Assembly (NCBI RefSeq): GCF_001976145.1 | Contig: NZ_MOXD01000001.1 | Location: forward strand, 310,001-374,000 | Reading direction: 5' to 3' | From: Serratia oryzae | Lineage (GTDB): Bacteria > Pseudomonadota > Gammaproteobacteria > Enterobacterales > Enterobacteriaceae | Length of the DNA: 64,000 nt | Shown: in pieces, positions 53,792-61,695 of the stretch | Layout of the letters: every line of letters starts with the position of its first letter | How positions within the stretch are numbered: the stretch's first letter is position 1 | Notes under the pieces: model-generated | Told to the model about the DNA's origin: nothing | The model's database searches: none | The model's input: only the letters and a program-made list of their open reading frames with translations | Position numbers and translations under genes: made by a program

Positions 53792-54920
53792 GCCCAGAGT
53801 GATAGTGATCGGTGGCGGCATCATCGGTGCAACGATAGCCGCAAACCTTACCGTTCAGGGGCTTCAGGTATCGCTGCTGGAAAAGGAAACTGTCGGTGGC
53901 AACGGCGCCACAAAATTCTCCGGAGCTTTATTTCGGCTCTACGACCCCGATCGGGAGATTGCACGACTCGCTCGTACCAGCATTGAATTAATGGAAAATA
54001 GCCTGGTAGGCAAAGCGTTTGCGCAAAGTCTTCGACGCTGCGGCATTCTCTACGCCTGTGAAAAAAGCCAGTTTAATGATGACTCAATCTCGCGCTGCAT
54101 CACTCAGTACAGCGATGATTTGTATCCCATGCGGTTGGTAAGCCAGGACGTAGCTTCCGATATCAGCCATGGTTGTTACTCTAAAGAGAACGTACGTACT
54201 TTACTGTATGAAGCCAAAGGTGGTTTCGGTGATATCAGAAAAGCGGCGCGAGACCTGAGTCATCTGGTGCAATCCTATGGCAATTTGGTGCTGGAAAACA
54301 CTCAAGTTGATGAAATCGGTTCTACGCCCACGGGGGTCTTTGCCCGTTGTGGTGATTATCACCTCCAAGCAGATTATCTGGTGCTTGCCGCTGGTGCCTG
54401 GTCGAGACAACTGGTCAAACACCTGCCGATAGAGACCAGAAGCATTCCGTTGGCCAGCCTAAGCACGGCCCGTGAATCCCCCTTACCGATCATCGATACC
54501 CAGACCGGTACTCATATCATTCCTCTTAACGGTGGGTTTTATCAGGCAGGATCGAAGATTCGTGCCTCGGCTTCCGAGCCCGAATCATTACGTTATGCAA
54601 CAGAATTGATCATCCCCGATATTCTGGAGCGGCTTAGCGGGTCAAAGCTTATGCACATACCAACCGATGTAGTGTCCGTGTTGAAGGGATTTGACTCCTA
54701 TACCGCCGACGGTCGGCCAATAATTGATTTTGTTGATGAATACCAACGTTGTATGGGGATCGCCGGGTTCTGCGGGATTGGCTACAAAATTGCTTTAGCG
54801 GTGGCCGAACGAGTCAAAAACACGCTGTTATCTGAGGCGACAAAAGGGAGCTTACCGGATACACAAATGGCAGGGATATTTTCTGCCTCACGCTTTCCCT
54901 CTCAGGAGGGGGTGCCATGA
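53784..54920 (+). CDS. DAO-family FAD-dependent oxidase
   Basis: This 378-residue flavoenzyme has the dinucleotide motif GGGIIGATIA (10-19), a substrate-domain start GATKFSGALFRLYDP, and the C-terminal FAD loop with GIAGFCGIGYKIA. It belongs to the D-amino-acid/glycine oxidase group. Its start overlaps the MetRS-like gene by eight bases. In s56-p1 and triacsin pathways a flavoenzyme of this type (Spb39, Tri27) oxidises the hydrazine-linked amino acid to release the small hydrazine, such as hydrazinoacetic acid, which is the role I infer here. Confidence 0.85.
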   Translation: MNKPRVIVIGGGIIGATIAANLTVQGLQVSLLEKETVGGNGATKFSGALFRLYDPDREIARLARTSIELMENSLVGKAFAQSLRRCGILYACEKSQFNDDSISRCITQYSDDLYPMRLVSQDVASDISHGCYSKENVRTLLYEAKGGFGDIRKAARDLSHLVQSYGNLVLENTQVDEIGSTPTGVFARCGDYHLQADYLVLAAGAWSRQLVKHLPIETRSIPLASLSTARESPLPIIDTQTGTHIIPLNGGFYQAGSKIRASASEPESLRYATELIIPDILERLSGSKLMHIPTDVVSVLKGFDSYTADGRPIIDFVDEYQRCMGIAGFCGIGYKIALAVAERVKNTLLSEATKGSLPDTQMAGIFSASRFPSQEGVP

Positions 54921-55894
54921 GTAAGCCTTTGCGCTGTGGATTTGCGGCCATTCTCGACCCCGCAAAATCCATACATACAGAAACGGTGCTACGGGCATTA
55001 CGTATCTACCAGAGCCTGTTTGCTGCAAAAACCATAGAATTCATTTGTTGCGAAGATTATGGATCGCTGGATGGCGGTGCTCAAGCCGCTGAGTTTCTTG
55101 TGTCTGCGGGTGTTGATATCGTGGTCGGTCACTATGCCAGCAACTCAGCCTTGGGTGCCCTACCTCTTTATGCTGAGCAATCAATTCCCATGTTATTACC
55201 TACCGCCACTGACACCTGTTTGACGCACGATAGGAACCTTGTTTTTCGCTTGTGCGCCAACAATGACAACATTGTACATGCACTGCTGTCGCTGTTTCCT
55301 TCAGATGTGGAAGTCAAATTCGATGTTTTCAGTGATGAATCGCCGTACGCGAAAAAACTTGCCAGTATTCTGAAAAGTACGTTGGCCGATTACGCTCCAC
55401 GTCTGGTGCAAGAGGCCGGAGCCTCAAATATCGTCTTCATTGGTACGGGAGACCGCAGCGCCATGTTCTTGCAAGACTGTGAAGACAAAGGAGTCAGTGG
55501 CAACATCATCCTTACCGATGATGCCGCCTGCGCCCAGCTTGTCATTCCACAATCGATGGCTGTGGGGCAAATCCATGGCATTGGTTTTGCTCCAGCAAAG
55601 CTCGTTAACCCACAGGCTCCTTGCGTACATGAATACGTGAAACGCTATCACGCCATGCCCAGTGTGTTTTTTCTAGAGACCATCGCAGCTTTCGAAATTG
55701 TTAGCCAACTGCAGGCGAAATCAGAGAATTTGATTGCAGACCTCAACCGTTGTTCATTCTCCACCTCACTTGGAGAGCTTCGTTTTCAACAGGGGGAAAA
55801 CTTATTGGCTCCTTTGTGCTTGTGGGCCAACAGCAAAGCCCAACAACTCCACCCCATCGGAATGATTAAACGACCAGAGGGCTATCTCAAATGA
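54917..55894 (+). CDS. Cytosolic LivJ-type ligand-binding protein homologue
   Basis: This 325-residue protein has the two-lobe type I periplasmic-binding-protein pattern of branched-chain amino-acid receptors: GFAAILDPAKSIHTETVLRA at the start, then VSAGVDIVVGHYASNSALGALPLYAE, IPMLLPTATDT and VFDVFSDESPYAKKL. It has no signal peptide or lipobox, so it should stay in the cytoplasm. AmiC-type amide sensors are a precedent for cytosolic LivJ folds. It overlaps its neighbours by four bases on both sides (ATGA), so it is firmly part of the operon. It may sense or hold an intermediate or the product; no precise function can be given. Confidence 0.75.
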   Translation: MSKPLRCGFAAILDPAKSIHTETVLRALRIYQSLFAAKTIEFICCEDYGSLDGGAQAAEFLVSAGVDIVVGHYASNSALGALPLYAEQSIPMLLPTATDTCLTHDRNLVFRLCANNDNIVHALLSLFPSDVEVKFDVFSDESPYAKKLASILKSTLADYAPRLVQEAGASNIVFIGTGDRSAMFLQDCEDKGVSGNIILTDDAACAQLVIPQSMAVGQIHGIGFAPAKLVNPQAPCVHEYVKRYHAMPSVFFLETIAAFEIVSQLQAKSENLIADLNRCSFSTSLGELRFQQGENLLAPLCLWANSKAQQLHPIGMIKRPEGYLK

Positions 55895-57189
55895 ATCATA
55901 TATTGAAGGCGTCTAACTATATCGACACTCTATGTGTTGGTTGCGGTCCTGCGGGCCTGGCTCTTGCGTGTATCTTCGATGAAGAGCCCACGGCAAGAGG
56001 AGGAAAGGCTTTTCTGGCCTTGGAAAAAACAGAGGCTTGTACCTGGCACCCTAACTTGCTCCTGGCCAATACTGATATTAACCATCACGTCTACCGTGAT
56101 CTGGTGACCCCGCGTAACCCACAAAGTCCTTACAGTTTTGCTATGTATTTGAAAGAAAAAAACCGTTTGTTCAAGTTCGGGCTGTTGGGACGCCCTGCAA
56201 GTCGCTTTGAATGGTCGGATTACATGGGCTGGGTGGCACAGAAGCTTGGTAATAAAGTGCAATACAACAGTGCCGTGACGGAGATAGTGCCAATGCTAGA
56301 GAACGGTCAACTGGTTGGCCTTTGCGTTAAGGGTGATGATTTCAGCTACACGACCAAGAAACTCATCCTCTCAAACGGATCTTCACCTCAAATACCTGAA
56401 GTGTATCGTGAGTATCTTGGCAGCCATGTATTCCATGCTTGCGAATATTTGGAGCGGCTCAATGCCTTCAAGGGAAATATTCCCAAGCGCTGGCTGGTGT
56501 TAGGCTCAGGCCAAAGTGCGGGTGAAGTTATTGCCGATCTTATCGGCAAATATGGTGACGTTCACATTATTTCGCTACATCGATCCATCGGCTTCAAAAT
56601 CGCCCAATTAGGCCAGTTTCCTAATCTGGTATTCCTGCCGGAAAGCATCGAATACTTTAAAGGACTGGACGACCAAGGCCGCGACCGTTTCTTTAATCAT
56701 GTAAAAAGCACCAACTATTCCGGAATTGACACCGACGAAAGCCAGCATTTGTACTCGGTGATTTATGAAGATGAAGTGATAGGTCGAGAACGCTTGAAGA
56801 TGGTAGTCAATACGGAACTACTGAGCTTGATGCCTTCGGGTCAAGGCTATCATGTCACCCTGCGTGATTCGTTCACCGGCGCGCAGAGTGATTATGACGT
56901 TGATGCCATTGCCCTTGGCACCGGTTACCAACAACCCATCGTACCTGCGTTGCTCATTCAGTTAGATGACTTCTTGGTTAAAGATGCCGAAGGAGGACTT
57001 GTCGTCGGTAGTGATTACAAAGTGAAACTGCACGGTTGCGACGATGTGCATGTTTATGTTAACGGGCTTTCTGAACGCACACACGGCATCAGTGATGCAC
57101 AATCGTTCTCTGCGGTGGCCTTCCGCGCCGGGGCGATCTACAAGTCAATACAGGCATGCTCGAACGCTCCTATTGACTATGCCATCTAG
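55891..57189 (+). CDS. L-lysine/L-ornithine-type N-monooxygenase (second copy)
   Basis: This 432-residue flavoprotein is a divergent paralogue of the operon's first enzyme. It has GCGPAGLALA (17-26) for FAD, LLLANTDINHHVYRDLVTPRNPQS near the flavin, VLGSGQSAGEV near 205 for NADPH and IALGTGYQ near the C-terminal half. The start overlaps the upstream gene by four bases. Differences at the active-site stretch suggest a different amine substrate from the first copy, for instance a free amino acid against a decarboxylated or conjugated intermediate (inference). Confidence 0.87.
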   Translation: MNHILKASNYIDTLCVGCGPAGLALACIFDEEPTARGGKAFLALEKTEACTWHPNLLLANTDINHHVYRDLVTPRNPQSPYSFAMYLKEKNRLFKFGLLGRPASRFEWSDYMGWVAQKLGNKVQYNSAVTEIVPMLENGQLVGLCVKGDDFSYTTKKLILSNGSSPQIPEVYREYLGSHVFHACEYLERLNAFKGNIPKRWLVLGSGQSAGEVIADLIGKYGDVHIISLHRSIGFKIAQLGQFPNLVFLPESIEYFKGLDDQGRDRFFNHVKSTNYSGIDTDESQHLYSVIYEDEVIGRERLKMVVNTELLSLMPSGQGYHVTLRDSFTGAQSDYDVDAIALGTGYQQPIVPALLIQLDDFLVKDAEGGLVVGSDYKVKLHGCDDVHVYVNGLSERTHGISDAQSFSAVAFRAGAIYKSIQACSNAPIDYAI

Positions 57190-57210
57190 CCCTGATCGCG
57201 GAGTACCATC

Positions 57211-58695
57211 ATGACAAAATTGACTGTAGATACCGATATTAGCGGCGAAATCATTGCTTCGCTTTTCCCTGAACAGCGTGAACGTGCCGAGATATTCGAG
57301 TTTCTCAAAAGCGTCGTTGACCGTTACTCGAACCATATTCCCAGCCTTAAAATCAATCCGCAGATGTCCAAAGCCGAGATTAGCGAGATCCTTTCATGCT
57401 ATGACTTTGATAGCAGCCAACCATCAGCAGTGGTGCTGTCTGATGTGTTGAACATGCTGGAACAGGGTATCGTGCATGTCACCAGCCCAAACTATTTTGG
57501 CCTGTTCAATCCTTCGACATCCCTTTGGGGCTGCGTGGCAGACTTTATTACTGGCCTTTATAACCCACAGTTGGCGGTTTGGAGCCATGCTCCGGCCTGT
57601 GTGGATATCGAAGAAAAGCTGGTCAACTACCTCGGCCAACTGGCCGGCTTCGATGCAAAAACTGTCGGGGGGTCATTCACCACGGGGGGGGCGGAGGCGA
57701 ACTGCACGGCAATGATTTGCGCCTTGACACAGAAGGTTAAAGGTTTTGCTCAGCATGGTTTACAAATTCAGGCCAAACGACCGGTGATCTACATTTCAGC
57801 AGACAGCCATCTGGCGTGGTTGAAGATTGCCTTGCAATGTGGGCTTGGGCACGACGCGGTGCGTTTGGTTGACGTTGATAGTGCTGGGAAGATGAACATT
57901 GTGCGGCTGAATGCCGTATTACGCGAAGATCTGGAAAACGGCTTTATGCCATTCATGCTGGTAGGGACTGCTGGGACCACCAATGCGGGGAGCATAGACC
58001 CGCTGAGAGAATTGGCGGTGGTGGCTAAAGAGTATGACCTTTATTTCCACATTGATGCAGCTTGGGCGGGTGCCATTCTACTCAGTGAACAGCACGCCTC
58101 GCTGCTTACAGGTATTGCCGAGGCAGACTCGTTCACATTAGATGCACATAAATGGCTGACTGCGCCAATGGGAACAGGAATATTCATTTGTGCAGATAAA
58201 GGGTTGTTGAGTGAGCCTTTTGCCGTCACGACCAGCTACATGCCGGTGGGCGACAGCATCAACAAAGATCCTTATCTAAACTCCGTTCAATGGTCCCGGC
58301 GCTTCAATGGGTTACGCTTGTTTTTACCATTGGCGATCCTCGGACGAAAAGGCTTCAGCAAGATGATCGACTATCAGGTCGAACTGGGGGACTATTTGAA
58401 AATGGCATTAGAACAGAACGACTGGGTTGTGGTGAATGTAACTACGCTGCCAGTGATATGCTTCCGTGATGTGTTGAACGGTGATGTTGACCTGATTCTT
58501 GAACAGGTACTGACAGCCAACAAAGTCTGGTTATCTTCAACGGTATTTGCCAAAAACAAGGTTTTTCGCACCTGCATAACGAGTTTCCGCTCTGTGACGG
58601 CAGATGTTGATAACCTTATTACTGCTTTGAATAATGCGCGATCTCTGGTTTATCGTACCGCTATCACACCCGATCAATCTACTCTGGAGCAGTAA
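57211..58695 (+). CDS. Group II PLP-dependent decarboxylase, Ddc-like
   Basis: This 494-residue PLP decarboxylase has TTGGAEANC (157-165), GTAGTTNAGSIDPL, HIDAAWAGA (280-288) and the PLP lysine Lys314 in DAHKWL. Its closest patterns are L-2,4-diaminobutyrate decarboxylase and related aromatic or glutamate decarboxylases. It starts 21 bases after the second monooxygenase gene and is probably the last gene of the operon. With the Dat-type aminotransferase it would make 1,3-diaminopropane. No clear terminator follows; 126 bases separate it from the convergent malI gene. Confidence 0.85.
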   Translation: MTKLTVDTDISGEIIASLFPEQRERAEIFEFLKSVVDRYSNHIPSLKINPQMSKAEISEILSCYDFDSSQPSAVVLSDVLNMLEQGIVHVTSPNYFGLFNPSTSLWGCVADFITGLYNPQLAVWSHAPACVDIEEKLVNYLGQLAGFDAKTVGGSFTTGGAEANCTAMICALTQKVKGFAQHGLQIQAKRPVIYISADSHLAWLKIALQCGLGHDAVRLVDVDSAGKMNIVRLNAVLREDLENGFMPFMLVGTAGTTNAGSIDPLRELAVVAKEYDLYFHIDAAWAGAILLSEQHASLLTGIAEADSFTLDAHKWLTAPMGTGIFICADKGLLSEPFAVTTSYMPVGDSINKDPYLNSVQWSRRFNGLRLFLPLAILGRKGFSKMIDYQVELGDYLKMALEQNDWVVVNVTTLPVICFRDVLNGDVDLILEQVLTANKVWLSSTVFAKNKVFRTCITSFRSVTADVDNLITALNNARSLVYRTAITPDQSTLEQ

Positions 58696-58821
58696 AGACT
58701 GACGTATGGGGCTACCCGCGTGGCCTCTACAATCAACGCTGGGCGGCAGGTTGAGAATATGCCGCTCAAGTTATGGTTCTTTATTGAATTGACTTTATGC
58801 GCGAAAAACGTACACGGCACG

Positions 58822-59853
58822 TCACGCCGATCCGCGCTTGATCAGCGTGGGCGGCAAGATCACGTTCTGCGGCGACAAATCACCATCGGTGATGCGCTGT
58901 AACAGCCGAGACGCCGCGCTGCGCCCAACTTCGCGCGCAGAGCTGGAGATAAACGTGAGCGGCGGCTCGGTCAGTTCGGCTTCCGGCACATCGCCAAAAC
59001 CGATCAGCGCCACCTGCTGGCCGTAGAAACTGTCCATCCCTTCCGAGCCAATGCTGCGGCCGCTGCGCACAATGCCGAAATAGGCGCCTAAAGCCACCGA
59101 CGCCTTATGGCACACCAGCGCACTGATATTAGGGTACTGGCGCAGCAGATTTTCTGCCGCTTCTGCCGCCGCCCTCTGATGACAGTCGCACTCGACGATC
59201 CATTCAGAACGGAACGGCAGGCCGTACTGCACCAACGTGGCACAAAATCCCCCCAAGCGCTCGGCGCGCGTCAGCGAGTCACTTTGCCCGCCAAGATAGG
59301 CGATCTGGCTGTGACCCCGTTTGATCAGAAATTCGGTAGCCATCTTCGCCGCCTGCATATTGTCTGGCCGCACCACGTCAACACCTTCCAAGCCGTTGGA
59401 ACGCGCCGCGCACACCAACGGCACGCCCTGCTCTTCGGCTTTCTCTTTCAGGCCGCTGACGGAACGAAGGCCGCCTGCCAGCACCATCCCGTCGACACCC
59501 TGTGCCAACAGAGTGTCGAAACAGCGCATCAGCCCTTTCCCTTCACGCCCACTTTGCGTCAGGAACAGCACTTTGCCATTGGCTTCCAGCACTTCACTCA
59601 GCCCGGCGGTCATTTCGGCATAAAACGGCTCACAGATATCGCGCAGGATCAGCCCAATCACACCCGACTCGCCCCCGCGCAACGTTGCCGCCTGGCGGTT
59701 ACGCACATAGTCAAGCTGCTCGATCGCCTGATTCACCCGGGCCATGGTCGCCGGGGAAATACGCCCCTTGCCGCTCAGCACCAAAGATACCGTGGTCACG
59801 GATACCCCGGCCAATTGCGCAACATCGGTGATGGTGATCTTTTTAATAGTCAT
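58822..59853 (-). CDS. malI: LacI-family repressor MalI
   Basis: MalI represses malXY and itself. The 343-residue protein (E. coli 342) has the LacI HTH at its N-terminus (TITDVAQLAGVSVTTVSLVLSGKGRI) and a periplasmic-binding-protein-like core from about 60. The start MTIKKI at 59853 has AGAGG upstream; an in-frame extension to 59940 runs through the operator and is rejected. It is divergent from malX across two operator palindromes. It marks the return of the conserved E. coli gene order after the accessory region. Confidence 0.93.
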   Translation of the reverse strand: MTIKKITITDVAQLAGVSVTTVSLVLSGKGRISPATMARVNQAIEQLDYVRNRQAATLRGGESGVIGLILRDICEPFYAEMTAGLSEVLEANGKVLFLTQSGREGKGLMRCFDTLLAQGVDGMVLAGGLRSVSGLKEKAEEQGVPLVCAARSNGLEGVDVVRPDNMQAAKMATEFLIKRGHSQIAYLGGQSDSLTRAERLGGFCATLVQYGLPFRSEWIVECDCHQRAAAEAAENLLRQYPNISALVCHKASVALGAYFGIVRSGRSIGSEGMDSFYGQQVALIGFGDVPEAELTEPPLTFISSSAREVGRSAASRLLQRITDGDLSPQNVILPPTLIKRGSA

Positions 59854-59908
59854 AGCCTCTGCAAAACAGTTATCTGGCAATAAAGGGTATACCGAATCTC
59901 TTTCTGCG

Positions 59909-59922
59909 GTAAAACGTTTTAC
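59909..59922. promoter_or_regulatory. MalI operator, malI side
   Basis: GTAAAACGTTTTAC is a perfect 14-bp palindrome and matches the core of the E. coli MalI operator GATAAAACGTTTTATC. It is 56 bases before the malI start. Confidence 0.85.
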
Positions 59923-59985
59923 TGGTCTTGTTATTGTCACCGCAAAGCCTGGTGCATAATTGTGACTGGCGGCGCATTTTTGCTA

Positions 59986-60001
59986 GGTAAAACGTTTTAT
60001 C
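59986..60001. promoter_or_regulatory. MalI operator, malX side
   Basis: GGTAAAACGTTTTATC differs from the E. coli operator at one base. It is 63 bases before malX. A half CRP site (TGTGA) lies about 25 bases upstream. Confidence 0.88.
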
Positions 60002-60063
60002 TTATTTTTACCTAAATCGGGTATACACAACATTGCATGCTTTTTCGCCAGGAGTCGTCGGTT

Positions 60064-61647
60064 ATGCCAGCGTCCAAAAAACAAAAAATCACGCTTTGGG
60101 AGTTTTTCCAAAGCCTGGGCAAAACATTTATGCTGCCCGTCGCGCTACTTTCGTTCTGCGGCATTATGCTGGGGATCGGCAGTTCATTAAGCAGCCGTGA
60201 CGTTATCACCCTGCTGCCGTTTATCGGTCATCCGGTATTCCAGTTGATCTTCACCTGGATGAGCAAGATCGGTTCGTTTGCCTTCAGCTTCCTGCCGGTG
60301 ATGTTCGCCATTGCCATCCCGCTAGGTATGGCGCGTGAGAACAAAGGCGTAGCCGCGTTCTCTGGTTTTGTCGGCTTTGCGGTGCTGAATCTGGCTACCA
60401 ACTTCTACCTGACCACCGCGGGCATCCTGCCTTCCAGCGATCCGCTGGTGCTGAAGGCCAACAATATCCAGAACATCCTGGGGATCCAGTCGATCGACAC
60501 CGGGATCCTTGGCGCGGTGATCGTCGGTATTATCGTTTATCTGCTGCATGAGCGTTTCAACACCATCCGCCTGCCGGATGCACTGGCGTTCTTCGGTGGC
60601 ACCCGCTTTGTGCCGATCGTCACCACCGTAGTGCTGGGCCTGTGTGGCTTGCTGATCCCGCTGATCTGGCCGTGGTTTGCTGCTGGTATCAACGGCCTGG
60701 GCCGGATGATCAACGGCGCTGGCATCTTTGGGCCGATGATTTTCGGCTCCGGCGAGCGCCTGCTGCTGCCGTTCGGTTTGCACCACATTCTGGTGGCGCT
60801 GATCCGCTTCACCGAAGCGGGCGGCACGCTGGATGTCTGTGGCCGTGAGGTCAGCGGTGCGTTGACCATCTTCCAGGCACAGCTTTCTTGCCCAACCACC
60901 CACGGCTTTGCTGAAAGCGCTACCCGCTTCCTGTCGCAGGGTAAAATGCCAGCCTTCCTCGGTGGCCTGCCGGGTGCCGCGTTGGCAATGTATCACTGCG
61001 CCAAACCGGAAAATCGCCATAAAATTAAAGGCCTGCTGATTTCCGGCGTCGTCGCCTGTGTGGTGGGCGGCACGACTGAGCCGATCGAGTTCCTGTTCCT
61101 GTTCGTTGCCCCGTTCCTGTACCTGATCCACGCGGTGCTCACCGGCCTGGGCTTCACCGTGATGGCTCTGCTGGGCGTCACCATCGGTAATACCGACGGT
61201 AACATTATTGATTTCGTGGTGTTCGGTATCCTGCACGGCACCGCGACCAAGTGGTACTGGGTGCCGGTCGTGGCCGCTATCTGGTTCGCGGTCTACTACA
61301 GCATTTTCCGTTTCTCTATCCAGCGTTTTAACATCAAAACACCGGGCCGTGAGGCTGAAACCACTGCCACCCAGAGCGCCCCTGTCGGTGCCGTCGGTAA
61401 ATCCGGCTACAACGTTCCTGCGATCCTGGCCGCGCTGGGCGGCAAAGAGAATATCGTGTCACTGGATAACTGCATCACTCGCCTGCGCATGTCGGTGAAC
61501 GACATGAGCAAAGTGGATGATGCCGCGCTGAAGGCCAACCGTGCCATCGGTGTGGTTCATCTCAATGAACATAATCTGCAGGTGGTGATTGGCCCGCAGG
61601 TACAATCGGTGAAAGATGAATTAGACTCACTGATAGCCACAGCATAA
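60064..61647 (+). CDS. malX: PTS EIICB transporter MalX
   Basis: MalX is a glucose/maltose-type PTS permease of 527 residues. The EIIC part (about 1-400, ten helices) includes GERLLLPFGLHHILVALIRF and GGTTEPIEFLFLF. The EIIB domain (about 440-527) carries the phosphorylated cysteine in DNCITRLR. It matches E. coli MalX closely across its length. AGGAG lies ten bases before ATG 60064. It lies in an operon with malY, separated by a hairpin. Confidence 0.93.
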   Translation: MPASKKQKITLWEFFQSLGKTFMLPVALLSFCGIMLGIGSSLSSRDVITLLPFIGHPVFQLIFTWMSKIGSFAFSFLPVMFAIAIPLGMARENKGVAAFSGFVGFAVLNLATNFYLTTAGILPSSDPLVLKANNIQNILGIQSIDTGILGAVIVGIIVYLLHERFNTIRLPDALAFFGGTRFVPIVTTVVLGLCGLLIPLIWPWFAAGINGLGRMINGAGIFGPMIFGSGERLLLPFGLHHILVALIRFTEAGGTLDVCGREVSGALTIFQAQLSCPTTHGFAESATRFLSQGKMPAFLGGLPGAALAMYHCAKPENRHKIKGLLISGVVACVVGGTTEPIEFLFLFVAPFLYLIHAVLTGLGFTVMALLGVTIGNTDGNIIDFVVFGILHGTATKWYWVPVVAAIWFAVYYSIFRFSIQRFNIKTPGREAETTATQSAPVGAVGKSGYNVPAILAALGGKENIVSLDNCITRLRMSVNDMSKVDDAALKANRAIGVVHLNEHNLQVVIGPQVQSVKDELDSLIATA

Positions 61648-61657
61648 ATCCCTCTCC

Positions 61658-61679
61658 GGGCGCAGCCTATGCTGCGCCC
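61658..61679 (+). terminator. Intercistronic hairpin between malX and malY
   Basis: GGGCGCAGC (61658-61666) pairs perfectly with GCTGCGCCC (61671-61679) around CTAT. There is no T-run, and it is inside an operon, so it probably attenuates or stabilises mRNA rather than terminating. Confidence 0.6.
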
Positions 61680-61695
61680 CAATCCGGAGCTACAT

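Noticed and set aside
49234..58695. Hydroxamate siderophore cluster (schizokinen or aerobactin type)
   Set aside because: N-monooxygenases plus Dat/Ddc-like enzymes suggest it, but there is no acyltransferase, IucA/IucC synthetase, receptor or Fur site, while cupin, MetRS-like and FAD oxidase genes are unexplained by it.
60322..61236. 304-codon frame opposite malX
   Set aside because: It is an antisense shadow rich in Gln, His and Asp over a clearly coding PTS gene.
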